A DNA stretch of 64,000 bases, taken from positions 44,200 to 108,199 of the forward strand of contig NZ_JACBNQ010000011.1 of assembly GCF_013403245.1 (NCBI RefSeq), in the 5' to 3' direction. Below are positions 8,626 through 17,876 of this stretch, piece after piece. The notes under the pieces are model-generated. The model was not told the DNA's origin. It searched no databases and was given only the letters and a program-made list of their open reading frames with translations. How positions within the stretch are numbered: position 1 is the first letter of the stretch; every line of letters starts with the position of its first letter. The position numbers and the translations under genes were made by a program. The DNA is from Sedimentibacter hydroxybenzoicus DSM 7310 (GTDB lineage Bacteria; Bacillota; Clostridia; Tissierellales; Sedimentibacteraceae).

Positions 8626-9126
8626 TTAATTATTGACCTTCAGCTTATTTCTTACATATCCTACGAGACCGTCATTTTTTATTATTTGCCGGATAAATTC
8701 AGGGAAGGGCTCAGCTTGATAGCTTTCATTTTTTGTTTTATTAATAATTAATCCTGTTTCAAAATCTACCGAGATTTCATCTCCTGCCGTAATCTTATCG
8801 GCAGCTTCTTCACACTCAAGAATCGGAAGACCTATATTGAAGGAATTCCTGTAGAATATACGCGCGTAGCTTTTTGCTATGACACATGATATTCCGGCAG
8901 CCTTTATTGCTATCGGAGCATGTTCCCTGGAAGAACCGCATCCGAAATTTTTCATGGCAACAATTATATCCCCTTCCTTTACCTGAGCTATAAAGCTTTC
9001 GTCGATATCCTCCATGCAATGCTTTGCCAATTCGTTCGGTTCAGTTGTGTTTAAATAACGTGCCGGAATTATTACATCCGTGTCTATATCATTTCCGTAT
9101 TTAAATACTTTTCCTTCTGCCTTCAT
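8626..9126 (-). CDS. leuD: 3-isopropylmalate dehydratase small subunit
   Basis: Swivel-domain subunit of isopropylmalate isomerase, partner of LeuC. 166 residues of the short type found in Clostridia and archaea, with the substrate-specificity loop motif [12 protein letters not shown] near residues 60-71 and [11 protein letters not shown] at the start. Its ATG lies one base after the leuC stop, and its ribosome binding site is within the end of leuC. Confidence 0.95.
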   Translation of the reverse strand: MKAEGKVFKYGNDIDTDVIIPARYLNTTEPNELAKHCMEDIDESFIAQVKEGDIIVAMKNFGCGSSREHAPIAIKAAGISCVIAKSYARIFYRNSFNIGLPILECEEAADKITAGDEISVDFETGLIINKTKNESYQAEPFPEFIRQIIKNDGLVGYVRNKLKVNN

Positions 9127-9127
9127 T

Positions 9128-10399
9128 TTATGCCTCCTCTTCTATTTTATCGGGATTTGATATTTTTCCTCTGATTGCAGATGCCGCAGCAACTGCAGGA
9201 CTTGCAAGATAAACTTCCGATCCCGGGTGTCCCATACGACCTACAAAATTTCTGTTTGTTGTTGTCACTGCCCTTTCACCGTCTGCAAGTATTCCCATAT
9301 AGCCTCCTAAGCACGGACCGCATGTAGGAGTGCTTATAATGGCACCTGCGTCTATGAATATTTCCGCCAATCCTTCACTTATGCACTGCTTGTATACTTT
9401 TTGTGTTGCAGGAATAATGATTGTACGAACATCAGGGTGAACCTTTTTGCCTTTTAATATTGAGGCAGCAATTCTCATATCTTCAATCCTCCCGTTTGTA
9501 CAGGAGCCGATCACAACCTGGTCGATTTTTACATTCCCAACCTTGTCAATAGACCTTGTATTTTCAGGTAAATGAGGAAATGATACGGTAGGTCTTAACT
9601 CACTTAAATTTATGTCTATTACTTCATCGTAAGCTGCGTCCTCATCAGCTTCATAAGCTGCATATTTTTTGTTGGAGTGCTCTCTCATGTATTCAATTGT
9701 TTTTTCATCTACAGGGAAAATACCGTTTTTCCCGCCTGCTTCAACTGCCATGTTTGCAATTGTAAATCTGTCATCCATGGACAGTTCCTTCACACCTTCA
9801 CCGGTGAATTCCATGGATTTGTAAAGAGCTCCGTCAACGCCTATTTTACCTATTATATAAAGAATAATATCCTTGCCGCTGACCCATTTGTTTAATTTTC
9901 CCTTCAGATTAAACTTTATTGCGGGCGGAACCTTAAGCCACATTTGACCTGTTGCCATTCCTGCAGCCATATCCGTACTGCCTATACCTGTGGAAAATGC
10001 TCCCAAGGCACCGTAGGTGCATGTATGAGAATCTGCTCCGATTACGGTATCTCCCGCAACCACCAATCCTTTTTCAGGTAAGAGTACATGCTCGATACCC
10101 ATTTGACCTACATCAAAGAAATTAATAATATTTTGTTCCTTGGAGAAATTTCTTGATATCTTGCATTGCTCCGCTGATTTTATATCCTTGTTGGGAACAA
10201 AGTGGTCTAACACTATTGCAATTTTTTTCTCATCATAAACCTTTACAGCTCCCATTTTTTTAAATTCCTTGATTGCCACCGGTGTTGTAATATCATTGCC
10301 TAATACCATATCCAGGCTTATTTCTATAAACTGTCCGGCTTTAACTTCCTTTAATCCCGCATGTGCCGCAAGGATTTTCTGTGTCATTGTCATTCCCAT
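9128..10399 (-). CDS. leuC: 3-isopropylmalate dehydratase large subunit
   Basis: Fe-S subunit of isopropylmalate isomerase of the aconitase superfamily. 423 residues (short HacA/LeuC2-type rather than the ~465-residue form). Cluster cysteines are in [10 protein letters not shown] and [24 protein letters not shown] is also present. It starts one base after the leuA stop. The short type could also be a homoaconitase or methylaconitase relative, but the leu operon context decides. Confidence 0.94.
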   Translation of the reverse strand: MGMTMTQKILAAHAGLKEVKAGQFIEISLDMVLGNDITTPVAIKEFKKMGAVKVYDEKKIAIVLDHFVPNKDIKSAEQCKISRNFSKEQNIINFFDVGQMGIEHVLLPEKGLVVAGDTVIGADSHTCTYGALGAFSTGIGSTDMAAGMATGQMWLKVPPAIKFNLKGKLNKWVSGKDIILYIIGKIGVDGALYKSMEFTGEGVKELSMDDRFTIANMAVEAGGKNGIFPVDEKTIEYMREHSNKKYAAYEADEDAAYDEVIDINLSELRPTVSFPHLPENTRSIDKVGNVKIDQVVIGSCTNGRIEDMRIAASILKGKKVHPDVRTIIIPATQKVYKQCISEGLAEIFIDAGAIISTPTCGPCLGGYMGILADGERAVTTTNRNFVGRMGHPGSEVYLASPAVAAASAIRGKISNPDKIEEEA

Positions 10400-10400
10400 T

Positions 10401-11930
10401 TTAATTTTCTCCTCTGCTGATTTTTGAGTAAAGCATTTTATTTACTGCATTTATATATGCAATTATACTTGATTCAATTATATCTGTGCTTAATCCTCTG
10501 CCTGTATAAACACGTCCGTCTTCCCTTAATTTAACGACTGCGTCTCCGAGTGCATCTTCACCTTCAGTTACCGAGCTTAAAGAGAAGTCCTCCAATTCCA
10601 TTTCTCTTCCCAATACTTTCTCAATCGCTTTAAACGATGCATATATAGGACCTTCTCCTGTTGCCACCTCTTCAAAAACTTCATTATCCTTTCTTATAGC
10701 AACTGTAGTTGTTGAAGTAATTATATTTCCGCTGTTTGTTACATACTTTTCAAGCTCGTATATCTGGGGAACATCCATTTTTTGTTTCAGTACCAATGCA
10801 TCTATATCCTTGTCGTATACATCCTTTTTCTTATCTGCCAATTCCTTGAACTTTTTAAATACTTCATCCAGTTCTTCCTGACTCAAATCATCATATCCCA
10901 AATGGATTAACTTCTCATTAAAGGCGTGACGTCCTGAATGCTTGCCTAAAACTAACTTGTTTGTGTCAAGACCTATTGATTCGGGAGTCATAATTTCATA
11001 TGTTTCTCTGTTGTTTAATACCCCGTGCTGGTGAATTCCCGATTCATGAGAAAACGCATTATCTCCTACAACTGCCTTATTAGGCTGAACCTTAATTCCC
11101 GTAATTCGGCTTAATAGTCTGCTTGTTCTGAATATCTGTTTAGTATCTATTTTGGTATCGGCATTAAGAATATCTTTTCTGACCTTCAATGCCATTACGA
11201 TTTCTTCCAATGCGGCATTTCCGGCTCTTTCACCTATACCGTTTACCGTACATTCAATTTGTGATGCACCGGCCTTAATCGCCGCAATTGAGTTGGCAAC
11301 TCCAAGTCCAAGATCATTGTGACAGTGTACCGATATGTCAACTGTTTTTAATGCGGGGCATTTTTCAATGATTGCTGTTATAAAGCTGTAGTACTCATCC
11401 GGAGTCGTATATCCTACTGTATCGGGTATATTGATAGTTGTAGCCCCTGCCTTGATTGCAGTGTCGAAGACTCGTACAATAAAATCAATATTGCTTCTTG
11501 TGGCGTCCTCTGCAGAAAATTCTATGTCTTCACACTTTGATTTAGCATATGCAACCATTTCTCCGGTTGCCTTAACTACTTCCTCCTCTGTCATCTTCAG
11601 CTTGTATTCCATGTGAAGAGGTGAGGTAGCAATAAAAACATGAATCCTCGGATGTACGGCGTATTTCAGGCTTTCCCAAGCCTTGTCTATATCTCCTCTG
11701 TGTGCTCTGGCTAAGCTTGCAACTGTACAGCTTCTTACACTTTTAGAAACCTCCTGTATTGAATGCAGGTCTCCTGGTGAAGCTGCCGCAAAGCCTGCTT
11801 CTATAATATCTACATTCATTCTTTCCAGTTGCTGAGCCATTTCAATTTTTTCTTTTAAGTTCATACTGCATCCCGGCGATTGTTCTCCGTCTCTTAATGT
11901 TGTGTCAAAAATCTTGATAATCTTTTCCAT
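10401..11930 (-). CDS. leuA: 2-isopropylmalate synthase
   Basis: First committed step of leucine synthesis: condensation of acetyl-CoA with 2-ketoisovalerate. 509 residues from the ATG at 11930. The catalytic barrel begins [20 protein letters not shown], metal-binding HCHNDLGLG is present, and a C-terminal leucine-sensing domain follows ([10 protein letters not shown] to the end). The open frame runs on upstream to 12095 but that part lies in the T-box terminator; GAGGAG lies 8 bases before the 11930 ATG, which sets the start. First gene of the operon. Confidence 0.96.
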   Translation of the reverse strand: MEKIIKIFDTTLRDGEQSPGCSMNLKEKIEMAQQLERMNVDIIEAGFAAASPGDLHSIQEVSKSVRSCTVASLARAHRGDIDKAWESLKYAVHPRIHVFIATSPLHMEYKLKMTEEEVVKATGEMVAYAKSKCEDIEFSAEDATRSNIDFIVRVFDTAIKAGATTINIPDTVGYTTPDEYYSFITAIIEKCPALKTVDISVHCHNDLGLGVANSIAAIKAGASQIECTVNGIGERAGNAALEEIVMALKVRKDILNADTKIDTKQIFRTSRLLSRITGIKVQPNKAVVGDNAFSHESGIHQHGVLNNRETYEIMTPESIGLDTNKLVLGKHSGRHAFNEKLIHLGYDDLSQEELDEVFKKFKELADKKKDVYDKDIDALVLKQKMDVPQIYELEKYVTNSGNIITSTTTVAIRKDNEVFEEVATGEGPIYASFKAIEKVLGREMELEDFSLSSVTEGEDALGDAVVKLREDGRVYTGRGLSTDIIESSIIAYINAVNKMLYSKISRGEN

Positions 11931-11981
11931 AATAGTATTCTCCTCTTCTATAATTTCGAATCCATCACAGAGTTTTGGGTA

Positions 11982-12255
11982 AAAAAAAACGTCCATGAAG
12001 CATAGCTTCAGGGACGGATATATCCGCGGTACCACCCATATTGCTTTTTTATATATGAATATATAAAAAAACCATCTCAGTTCAGATTCTAACAAATCTT
12101 AGCCTATAACGCGACATACGTACCTTCCTACTTAATTCAGAAAGTCAGCTCAGGAGCGAGTGTGTTTTCATGACAGTATCGGCTCGCAGCTAATGCCGAC
12201 TCTCTGTAACGTGTCATACTGAAAAGTTTTTTCTCCTTCACAGCTTTAACTAATT
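11982..12255 (-). promoter_or_regulatory. T-box leader, leucine specifier CTC
   Basis: tRNA-sensing leader of leuA-leuC-leuD-leuB. The T-box core GGGTGGTACCGCGG is at about 12024-12040 (minus strand). The antiterminator is followed by a terminator (CGTCC..GAAGC/GCTTC..GGACG, then nine T; 11982-12017). Aligned with the other two T-boxes in this window at the invariant CTCCTGAGC segment, the specifier triplet is CTC (12158-12160), a leucine codon. Uncharged leucyl tRNA should permit read-through. It fills the 11931-12308 gap. Confidence 0.9.
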
Positions 12256-12261
12256 TTTACG

Positions 12262-12290
12262 ATGATAACATCTCAAAATACTTTTGTCAA
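12262..12290 (-). promoter_or_regulatory. sigma-A promoter of the leu operon
   Basis: Minus strand TTGACA (12285-12290), 17-base spacer, TATCAT (12262-12267). It lies just upstream of the T-box leader. Confidence 0.7.
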
Positions 12291-12308
12291 TAGTAAATTT
12301 AAAAACTT

Positions 12309-13439
12309 TTAGTTTTCTTTCAGCCTCACATTATCCTTTATTATTTTTACAATGTACTCTGCCGCTTTTCCGTCTCCGTACGGATTTACCGCATTTGCCA
12401 TCTTTTTATACTCCAAATCATCATTAAGGAGAATATCTATTTCATTGAATACAGCATCCTTTTCAGTCCCCACAAGCTTTGCGGTTCCTGCTTCTATCCC
12501 CTCAGGACGCTCAGTCTCTCTTCTCACCACAAGGACGGGCTTTCCTAATGAAGGGGCTTCCTCCTGCACTCCTCCGGAATCTGTAACAACCAAGTAACAT
12601 TTTGACATTAAATTTGTAAAGGGTAAGTAATCCAAAGGCTCAATTAAATAAACCCCGTTTGTATGTTTAAAAACATCTCTTGCTATTTCTCTTACCTTCG
12701 GATTCAAATGCATTGGGTAAATTACTTCCGCATCAGGATTTTTTTGCAGCACATCTCTTATAGCGGAAAAAATATTTTCCATTGGCTCGCCTATATTTTC
12801 TCTTCTGTGTGAAGTTAATAAAATTACTTTTTTGTTTTCAAAATCTATGTCGTTGAGTATTTCGTCTTCAAACTTATAATTGCTGTCTATAACCCATTTT
12901 AGAGCATCTATGGAGGTATTGCCTGTTATATAAATTTTTTCTTCATCATATCCTTCCTTCAAAAGATTTTCTTTTGAAGTTACGGTTGGAGCAAAATGAA
13001 AATCGGTTATTACTCCCGTCAGCTTTCTGTTTGCTTCTTCAGGATAAGGAGAATATAAATTGCCGCTTCTTAGGCCCGCTTCAACATGTCCGATTTTAAC
13101 CTGATGGTAAAAGGCAGCAAGAGCTCCTGAGAAAACTGTGCTTGTATCGCCTTGTACAAGAACTATATCAGGTTTAAAATCTTCTATAACTCCCTCCAAA
13201 CCCATAAGTGCTCTGCATGTTATTTCAGTCAATGTCTGGCCGTTTTTAAAAATGTTCAAATCATAATCCGGTCTGATTTCAAATATTCTTAATACCTGAT
13301 CGAGCATTTCTCTATGTTGAGCAGTTACACAAATTTTAGTATCAAAACATTCTTCGTTTTTTAAGCTTTTTATTATGGGCGCCATTTTAACAGCTTCAGG
13401 GCGTGTACCAAAAATAACAAGCACCTTAATTTTATTCAT
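12309..13439 (-). CDS. wecB: UDP-N-acetylglucosamine 2-epimerase (non-hydrolysing)
   Basis: Interconverts UDP-GlcNAc and UDP-ManNAc for cell-wall polymer (teichoic-acid type) synthesis. 376 residues, GT-B fold: VIFGTRPEAVKMAPII at the start, HVEAGLRSGN, TSHRRENIG and SDSGGVQEEAPSLGKPVLV, all diagnostic. It follows the tagO/wecA-like gene by 45 bases, so the two enzymes supply a wall-polymer linkage pathway. Last gene of the ywlC-ywlE-rpiB-tagO-wecB cluster. Confidence 0.95.
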   Translation of the reverse strand: MNKIKVLVIFGTRPEAVKMAPIIKSLKNEECFDTKICVTAQHREMLDQVLRIFEIRPDYDLNIFKNGQTLTEITCRALMGLEGVIEDFKPDIVLVQGDTSTVFSGALAAFYHQVKIGHVEAGLRSGNLYSPYPEEANRKLTGVITDFHFAPTVTSKENLLKEGYDEEKIYITGNTSIDALKWVIDSNYKFEDEILNDIDFENKKVILLTSHRRENIGEPMENIFSAIRDVLQKNPDAEVIYPMHLNPKVREIARDVFKHTNGVYLIEPLDYLPFTNLMSKCYLVVTDSGGVQEEAPSLGKPVLVVRRETERPEGIEAGTAKLVGTEKDAVFNEIDILLNDDLEYKKMANAVNPYGDGKAAEYIVKIIKDNVRLKEN

Positions 13440-13484
13440 AAACCCTCCTTGATCTACTGCAAGCCTATTGCAAATCTATTGTCT

Positions 13485-14513
13485 TTATTGTTCTTTCTTT
13501 CTGAATAATCCTGCTTTTTTAGCAAAATAAAATACGACTAATACAGAAATTGTTGCAAGCATGATTCCTCTGAAAGGATCGGCATCAGCTATTATAACTG
13601 CAACAATTCCGAGCATCATACTGATAAAGTACATTGTCAGGACTGTCTGTCTTTGATTAAGTCCGAATTTCATCAGCTTATGATGAAGATGCTCTTTGTC
13701 TGCTTGCATTATTGGTTTTTTGTTTACATATCTTCTGATAATTGCAAATGCCGTATCAAATATTGGTAATCCCAGAGCGAATATAGGAACTGCCAATGCA
13801 ACAGCTGCAACGCTTTTTACCATACCAAGAACAGATGTGACCGCAAGCATATATCCTAACAATAAGGCTCCTGTATCTCCCATAAATATTTTTGCAGGAT
13901 TAAAGTTAAAGGGCAAAAACCCCAAGGATGCACCTGCAATAATTGCGCATTGCATTACAATGAAATCATGTCCCAAATTTGCTGCGGTAAATAAAAGTGT
14001 TGTGGCTGCAATGCTTGCAACTCCTGAAGCAAGACCATCCAAACCGTCAATTAAATTTATTGTATTTGTTATTCCAACCAGCCAAAACAATGTTATGGGA
14101 TACGATAACCAACCCAATAAATAACTCATACCAGTATCAGAAAGAGGATTCGTAATGAAATGAATCCTTACTCCTCCCTGTATGGCAATAATCGCCGCAA
14201 CGATTTGTAATAAAAGCTTAACTTTAGCAGGCATATCGTACATATCATCCACTATCCCTGCCAATACAACAATTGTAGCGCCAGCCATAATTGATATGTT
14301 CGTCCTTGTATGAGGCATGTATACAAACATGCATGCCATAATTGCAATATAAATTGCCAAGCCGCCAAAATAAGGCATCGGCTTACTATGTATTTTTCTT
14401 GAATCCTTTGGTACGTCCAATGCCCCGACCTTAATAGCAAGTCGTCTTGCAGGCGGAGTCATAATAAATGATATTATTACAGCTGAAATAAAAGCTACAA
14501 AATAATTAGCCAT
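13485..14513 (-). CDS. undecaprenyl-phosphate GlcNAc-1-phosphate transferase (TagO/WecA type)
   Basis: Membrane enzyme that loads GlcNAc-1-phosphate on undecaprenyl phosphate, the first lipid step of wall-polymer synthesis. 342 residues, about ten hydrophobic helices. Motifs: SKPMPYFGGLAIY, the metal-binding NLIDGLDGLASG, FMGDTGALLLGY, and the cytoplasmic His loop DKEHLHHKLMKFG, as in the MraY/WecA superfamily. TagO/WecA rather than MraY is chosen because of the adjacent epimerase and the lack of a mur cluster. Confidence 0.9.
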   Translation of the reverse strand: MANYFVAFISAVIISFIMTPPARRLAIKVGALDVPKDSRKIHSKPMPYFGGLAIYIAIMACMFVYMPHTRTNISIMAGATIVVLAGIVDDMYDMPAKVKLLLQIVAAIIAIQGGVRIHFITNPLSDTGMSYLLGWLSYPITLFWLVGITNTINLIDGLDGLASGVASIAATTLLFTAANLGHDFIVMQCAIIAGASLGFLPFNFNPAKIFMGDTGALLLGYMLAVTSVLGMVKSVAAVALAVPIFALGLPIFDTAFAIIRRYVNKKPIMQADKEHLHHKLMKFGLNQRQTVLTMYFISMMLGIVAVIIADADPFRGIMLATISVLVVFYFAKKAGLFRKKEQ

Positions 14514-14514
14514 A

Positions 14515-14967
14515 CTATTCCTCTACTCTAAGTTTTTCTATATCCGTTATTTTATTTACTCTATTCTCATGTCTTCCACCTTCAAACTCGGTTGAAAGCC
14601 ATACATCGACTATATCTACTGATAACCCATTGCCTAAAACTCTTGCTCCCAATGCCAGCATGTTGGCATTATTATGCATCCTTGACATTTTGGCCATATA
14701 TTCATTGGTGCAAAGAGCACATCTTATTCCTTTTACTTTGTTTGCAGCTATGGATATACCTATACCTGTTCCACAAATTATAATGCCTCTGTCAGCCTCG
14801 TTATCCGCTACCATCCTTGCTGCTCTTTCTCCAAAATCAGGATAATCAACAGAATCTGTATTGTAAGCTCCTATATCCGTTATATCATACCCGCAATTTA
14901 TCAGATGCTTTTTTATTGCTTCCTTTAACTCAAATCCTCCGTGGTCACAGCCCAGTACTATTTTCAT
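14515..14967 (-). CDS. rpiB: ribose 5-phosphate isomerase B
   Basis: Interconverts ribose-5-phosphate and ribulose-5-phosphate. 150 residues of the RpiB/LacA/LacB family: GCDHGGFELKEAIK at the start, catalytic Cys in GIIICGTGIGISIAANK, and TNEYMAKMSRMHNNANML. The gene lies between ywlE and tagO, an order common in Clostridia. The GAGGAGG site gives a clear start. Confidence 0.93.
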   Translation of the reverse strand: MKIVLGCDHGGFELKEAIKKHLINCGYDITDIGAYNTDSVDYPDFGERAARMVADNEADRGIIICGTGIGISIAANKVKGIRCALCTNEYMAKMSRMHNNANMLALGARVLGNGLSVDIVDVWLSTEFEGGRHENRVNKITDIEKLRVEE

Positions 14968-14988
14968 TTAATCCTCCTCATAACGATT

Positions 14989-15033
14989 GGTCAGAATTGA
15001 TTTGCAATGGATAATCAATTGAAATTTCTGACC
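14989..15033. repeat. imperfect inverted repeat between rpiB and the ywlC-ywlE gene
   Basis: Arms GGTCAGAA and TTCTGACC enclose a second ATTGATT/AATCAAT pair. It touches the ywlE stop codon. No T-run follows, so it is more likely an RNA-stability hairpin than a terminator. Confidence 0.5.
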
Positions 15034-16655
15034 TATTGCTTATCTAAAGCCTTAATTATTTTAGATAATTGTTCTTCTATCATATTTTCTGTTTCTTCAT
15101 ATGTTTTTATATTCATGCCATATGGATCTTCGATATCTAAGCTTATGTTCTCCGTTCTTTCATTGTTTACTATAAGAGCGTATTCCTTTAAAGTATATAC
15201 CTTATCTGAATATTCGGGCAACGCGCTTGTTATAATTTTTTTGTGACCGTCCGTCATAGTTAATATTAAATCAGTATCCTTAATGATTTCTTCAGTTAAC
15301 TGTCTTGCCTTATGATTTTTTATATCTATACCTTTATTAATCAATACTTTAATTGCATTTTCATTTGCTTGTTGTCCCTCAAAAGCACTTATTCCCGCCG
15401 AGGAAACATTTATATTTTCAATATTATTTTCTTTTAAGAGAAATTTCAATATTCCCTCTGCCATGCTGCTGCGGCATGTATTACCGGTACAAACAAATAA
15501 AATATTCATATTCCACCTTCTGACGGGGACATTCCTCCTATCCCACAGAGACTCACCCTGTGTGAGAGGTGTGTCACTCTTCCTTAAAATAATAGTTTGG
15601 CTTGATGCCTTGCTTAATCTGTTCATTATAGCTTTCCCCAAACCACTGTCATCAACTTGTTCAGCAAGTATTAAGTCAATCCCCATATGGTCAAAATCTC
15701 TTAATACCTTAAATAAGTTAGACGAAATTGTAAGGGGTTTTGTTCTGTCCCCAACCATTATTTTTGTTTTTCCTATATAATATGCATCCGTTTGGACAGT
15801 GGACATTATTCCCGCTTTATATCCTTCGGAACTGAATTTTTCATAATCATTGTTTATCTTTTCAATAATTTTTTCGATTGGGCCCTTATATAAAATCACT
15901 CTCGCTTTAGGTGAATAGTGTCTGTATTTTTGACCCGGAGATTTAGGAATTAATTTGTCATCATTTTTTATTATTGAAGGATCATAATCACATTTACCAA
16001 GTACGTTTATTATATCCTCTTTTGTAACCTTGCCGGGCCTTAAAATCATGGGAACTTCACTTGTCATATCAACAACTGTAGATTCAAGCCCTATATCGGT
16101 GCTTCCGCCGTCAATTATCATGTCAACCTTTCCCATCAAATCATCTATTACGTGTCTTGCTTCAGTCGGGCTTGGTTTTCCTGATATATTTGCACTTGGC
16201 GCTGCTATGGGCTTCTTACTTTCTCTTATAAGTGCCCGTGCAATTTTATTTATTGGAAGACGAATTGCTGCCGTTTGAAGACCTGCTGTTATCTTATCAG
16301 ATAAAATATCTTTTTTATTCAATATCATGGTTAACGGTCCAGGCCAGAATTCATCGGCCAAAAGCTTTGCATTTTCCGGAATATCAGAAACTAAATTATA
16401 TAGCTCACTGTAATCAGCTATATGTACAATTAAAGGATTGTCCTGGGGTCTTCCCTTTGACTTGAAAATTTTCTCCACCGCTTCATCGTTTAATGCATCT
16501 GCACCGATACCGTAAACAGTTTCAGTAGGAAAAACAACAACTCCACCCTTATTTATAATTTCAGAAGCTTCTTTTATTATATTATAATCAATATTGTCAG
16601 GATCCATCTTGACAATATTTGTATTAATTGTTTCATTTTCTTTATTTTTGTTCAT
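15033..16655 (-). CDS. fused threonylcarbamoyl-AMP synthase (YwlC/Sua5) and low-MW protein phosphatase (YwlE)
   Basis: One 540-residue frame. Residues 17-355 are a complete Sua5: YrdC domain (GGVVVFPTETVYGIG, KGRPQDNPL, AIRLPINKIA, AAPSANISGKPSPT) plus the Sua5 C-terminal domain ending GLGKAIMNRLSKAS; it makes threonylcarbamoyl-AMP for tRNA t6A. Residues 383-540 are a complete low-molecular-weight phosphatase with P-loop FVCTGNTCRSS and the catalytic DPYG near the end; the YwlE branch dephosphorylates arginine. The roughly 25-residue linker (358-382) is encoded by a family B repeat. An internal ATG at 15509 has GAAGGTGG 4 bases upstream, so free YwlE may also be made. Confidence 0.9.
   Translation of the reverse strand: MNKNKENETINTNIVKMDPDNIDYNIIKEASEIINKGGVVVFPTETVYGIGADALNDEAVEKIFKSKGRPQDNPLIVHIADYSELYNLVSDIPENAKLLADEFWPGPLTMILNKKDILSDKITAGLQTAAIRLPINKIARALIRESKKPIAAPSANISGKPSPTEARHVIDDLMGKVDMIIDGGSTDIGLESTVVDMTSEVPMILRPGKVTKEDIINVLGKCDYDPSIIKNDDKLIPKSPGQKYRHYSPKARVILYKGPIEKIIEKINNDYEKFSSEGYKAGIMSTVQTDAYYIGKTKIMVGDRTKPLTISSNLFKVLRDFDHMGIDLILAEQVDDSGLGKAIMNRLSKASSQTIILRKSDTPLTQGESLWDRRNVPVRRWNMNILFVCTGNTCRSSMAEGILKFLLKENNIENINVSSAGISAFEGQQANENAIKVLINKGIDIKNHKARQLTEEIIKDTDLILTMTDGHKKIITSALPEYSDKVYTLKEYALIVNNERTENISLDIEDPYGMNIKTYEETENMIEEQLSKIIKALDKQ
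15521..15585. repeat. family B palindromic repeat inside the coding frame
   Basis: It begins ACGGGGACATTCCTCC and shares about 50 bases with the copy between fabD and fabG. Read on the minus strand it is open and supplies the linker between the Sua5 and YwlE domains. It has an inner CACAG/CTGTG stem as well as the outer arms. Confidence 0.8.
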
Positions 16656-16754
16656 TTATAATTGTTCTCCATAGTTTCCCTATAGTCTCATGCTATTCTC
16701 TCTTATTGCCTGCTCATTGCAAATCTATAGTTTATCCACTGCCGGTCTACTGAT

Positions 16755-16783
16755 ATTATATACTACATTATCTCCATAAACAA
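16755..16783 (-). promoter_or_regulatory. promoter of the ywlC-ywlE-rpiB-tagO-wecB cluster
   Basis: Minus strand TTGTTT (16778-16783), 17-base spacer, TATAAT (16755-16760), about 95 bases before the ATG at 16655. Confidence 0.5.
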
Positions 16784-16904
16784 GAATTTACTTCTTAATA
16801 TTTTCAACAAAGGCTTTGACCTCTATTCAATAATTTTACTAAGTTTTATTACTTAAAAGAACAACATGTACATATATATTAATAAATGACAATTGAGGAG
16901 GATA

Positions 16905-17645
16905 ATGGTGGATATACTATATTATTTTATAATCGGGTTTATTGTTGGTGGTACCGGAACATTTATAGGAGGTTTGTTATCTGTTATGATTCCGAAGCCT
17001 ACTGACAAAACTACGGCTTCAATGCTTATGCTTGCGGCGGGCATAATGCTTTCTGTTATTTCCTTTGACCTCATGCCCCAGGCATACGAAATAGGCGGAT
17101 TCTTTATAGTTACATTAGGTCTTGTATTCGGTTTATTTATAGTATTTTTTGCTGAAAAATTAATACCTATGAATAAATTTGATAAATACAAGGGCAAAAA
17201 ATCAAACTATATAAAAATGAGCTTAATTATAATAATAAGCATGAGCTTGCATAATTTCCCTGAAGGTATTGCAGTTGGTTCAAGTGCGGTTTATTCCGAA
17301 AATTTAGGCATAAAAATAGGAATACTCATTGCTGCTCATGATATTCCCGAAGGCATGAGCGTGGGTATTCCGTTAATTATGGCCGGCGCTTCGCCTCTTT
17401 CAGTCCTGCTTATAACATTGATGACCGGTATGCCGACTGCCTTTGGAGCAGTATTTGGAGCGCTGCTCGGAAACATATCGAAGTATTTCATAGGCTTTTG
17501 TCTTTCTGCAGCAGCAAGCAGTATGCTCTATGTTACATCGAATGAGCTTATACCGGAGGCAAATTTGTTGCACAGGGGAAAAAGTAACGCCGTTTTTATT
17601 TTAATAGGTTTTATTTGTGGCTGCTACCTGTCATTTGCAATGTAA
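16905..17645 (+). CDS. ZIP-family metal transporter
   Basis: Inner-membrane divalent metal permease (zinc is the usual substrate). 246 residues with eight hydrophobic helices. The conserved helix IV motif SLHNFPEGIAVG and helix V motif AAHDIPEGMSVGIPL carry the His and Glu metal ligands of the ZIP/GufA group. A start further upstream (TTG 16893) is possible, but GAGGAG sits just before the ATG at 16905; GTG at 16908 is an alternative. It runs convergently into the DUF3343 gene with no intervening base. No metal-responsive riboswitch was seen upstream. Confidence 0.93.
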   Translation: MVDILYYFIIGFIVGGTGTFIGGLLSVMIPKPTDKTTASMLMLAAGIMLSVISFDLMPQAYEIGGFFIVTLGLVFGLFIVFFAEKLIPMNKFDKYKGKKSNYIKMSLIIIISMSLHNFPEGIAVGSSAVYSENLGIKIGILIAAHDIPEGMSVGIPLIMAGASPLSVLLITLMTGMPTAFGAVFGALLGNISKYFIGFCLSAAASSMLYVTSNELIPEANLLHRGKSNAVFILIGFICGCYLSFAM

Positions 17646-17876
17646 TCAGCAATCAGTGTAAATATTTTCATATTGAAGATTATTATTATTTATGATAGTA
17701 ATTAATTTTTCCATATCCTCTTTATAAAATCTGATACACAATCCGCAGCTCGAACTTATGCTCCTTGGTACAGGAATTATTTTATACCTGAAATCATATT
17801 TTTTTAATGCAGTTTCTACCTTCATTGCATAAGAAACTGATTTAAAAGTCATGTAATTAAATTCATTCATCTTCAT
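17646..17876 (-). CDS. DUF3343 protein (putative Se/S carrier-like)
   Basis: 76 residues. The fold is the small DUF3343 domain with the signature IPVPRSISSSCGLCIRF; proteins of this family are often near thiol or selenium metabolism genes and some pair with cysteine desulfurases. The ATG overlaps the apbE stop by four bases (ATGA), so it is translationally coupled to ApbE. The Cys pair C-G-L-C is visible. Function is unproven; the link with a flavin transferase here is notable. Confidence 0.8.
   Translation of the reverse strand: MKMNEFNYMTFKSVSYAMKVETALKKYDFRYKIIPVPRSISSSCGLCIRFYKEDMEKLITIINNNNLQYENIYTDC

Noticed and set aside
11931..12095. N-terminal extension of leuA by 55 codons
   Set aside because: The extension runs through the T-box terminator and antiterminator; the GAGGAG site and family start agree on 11930.
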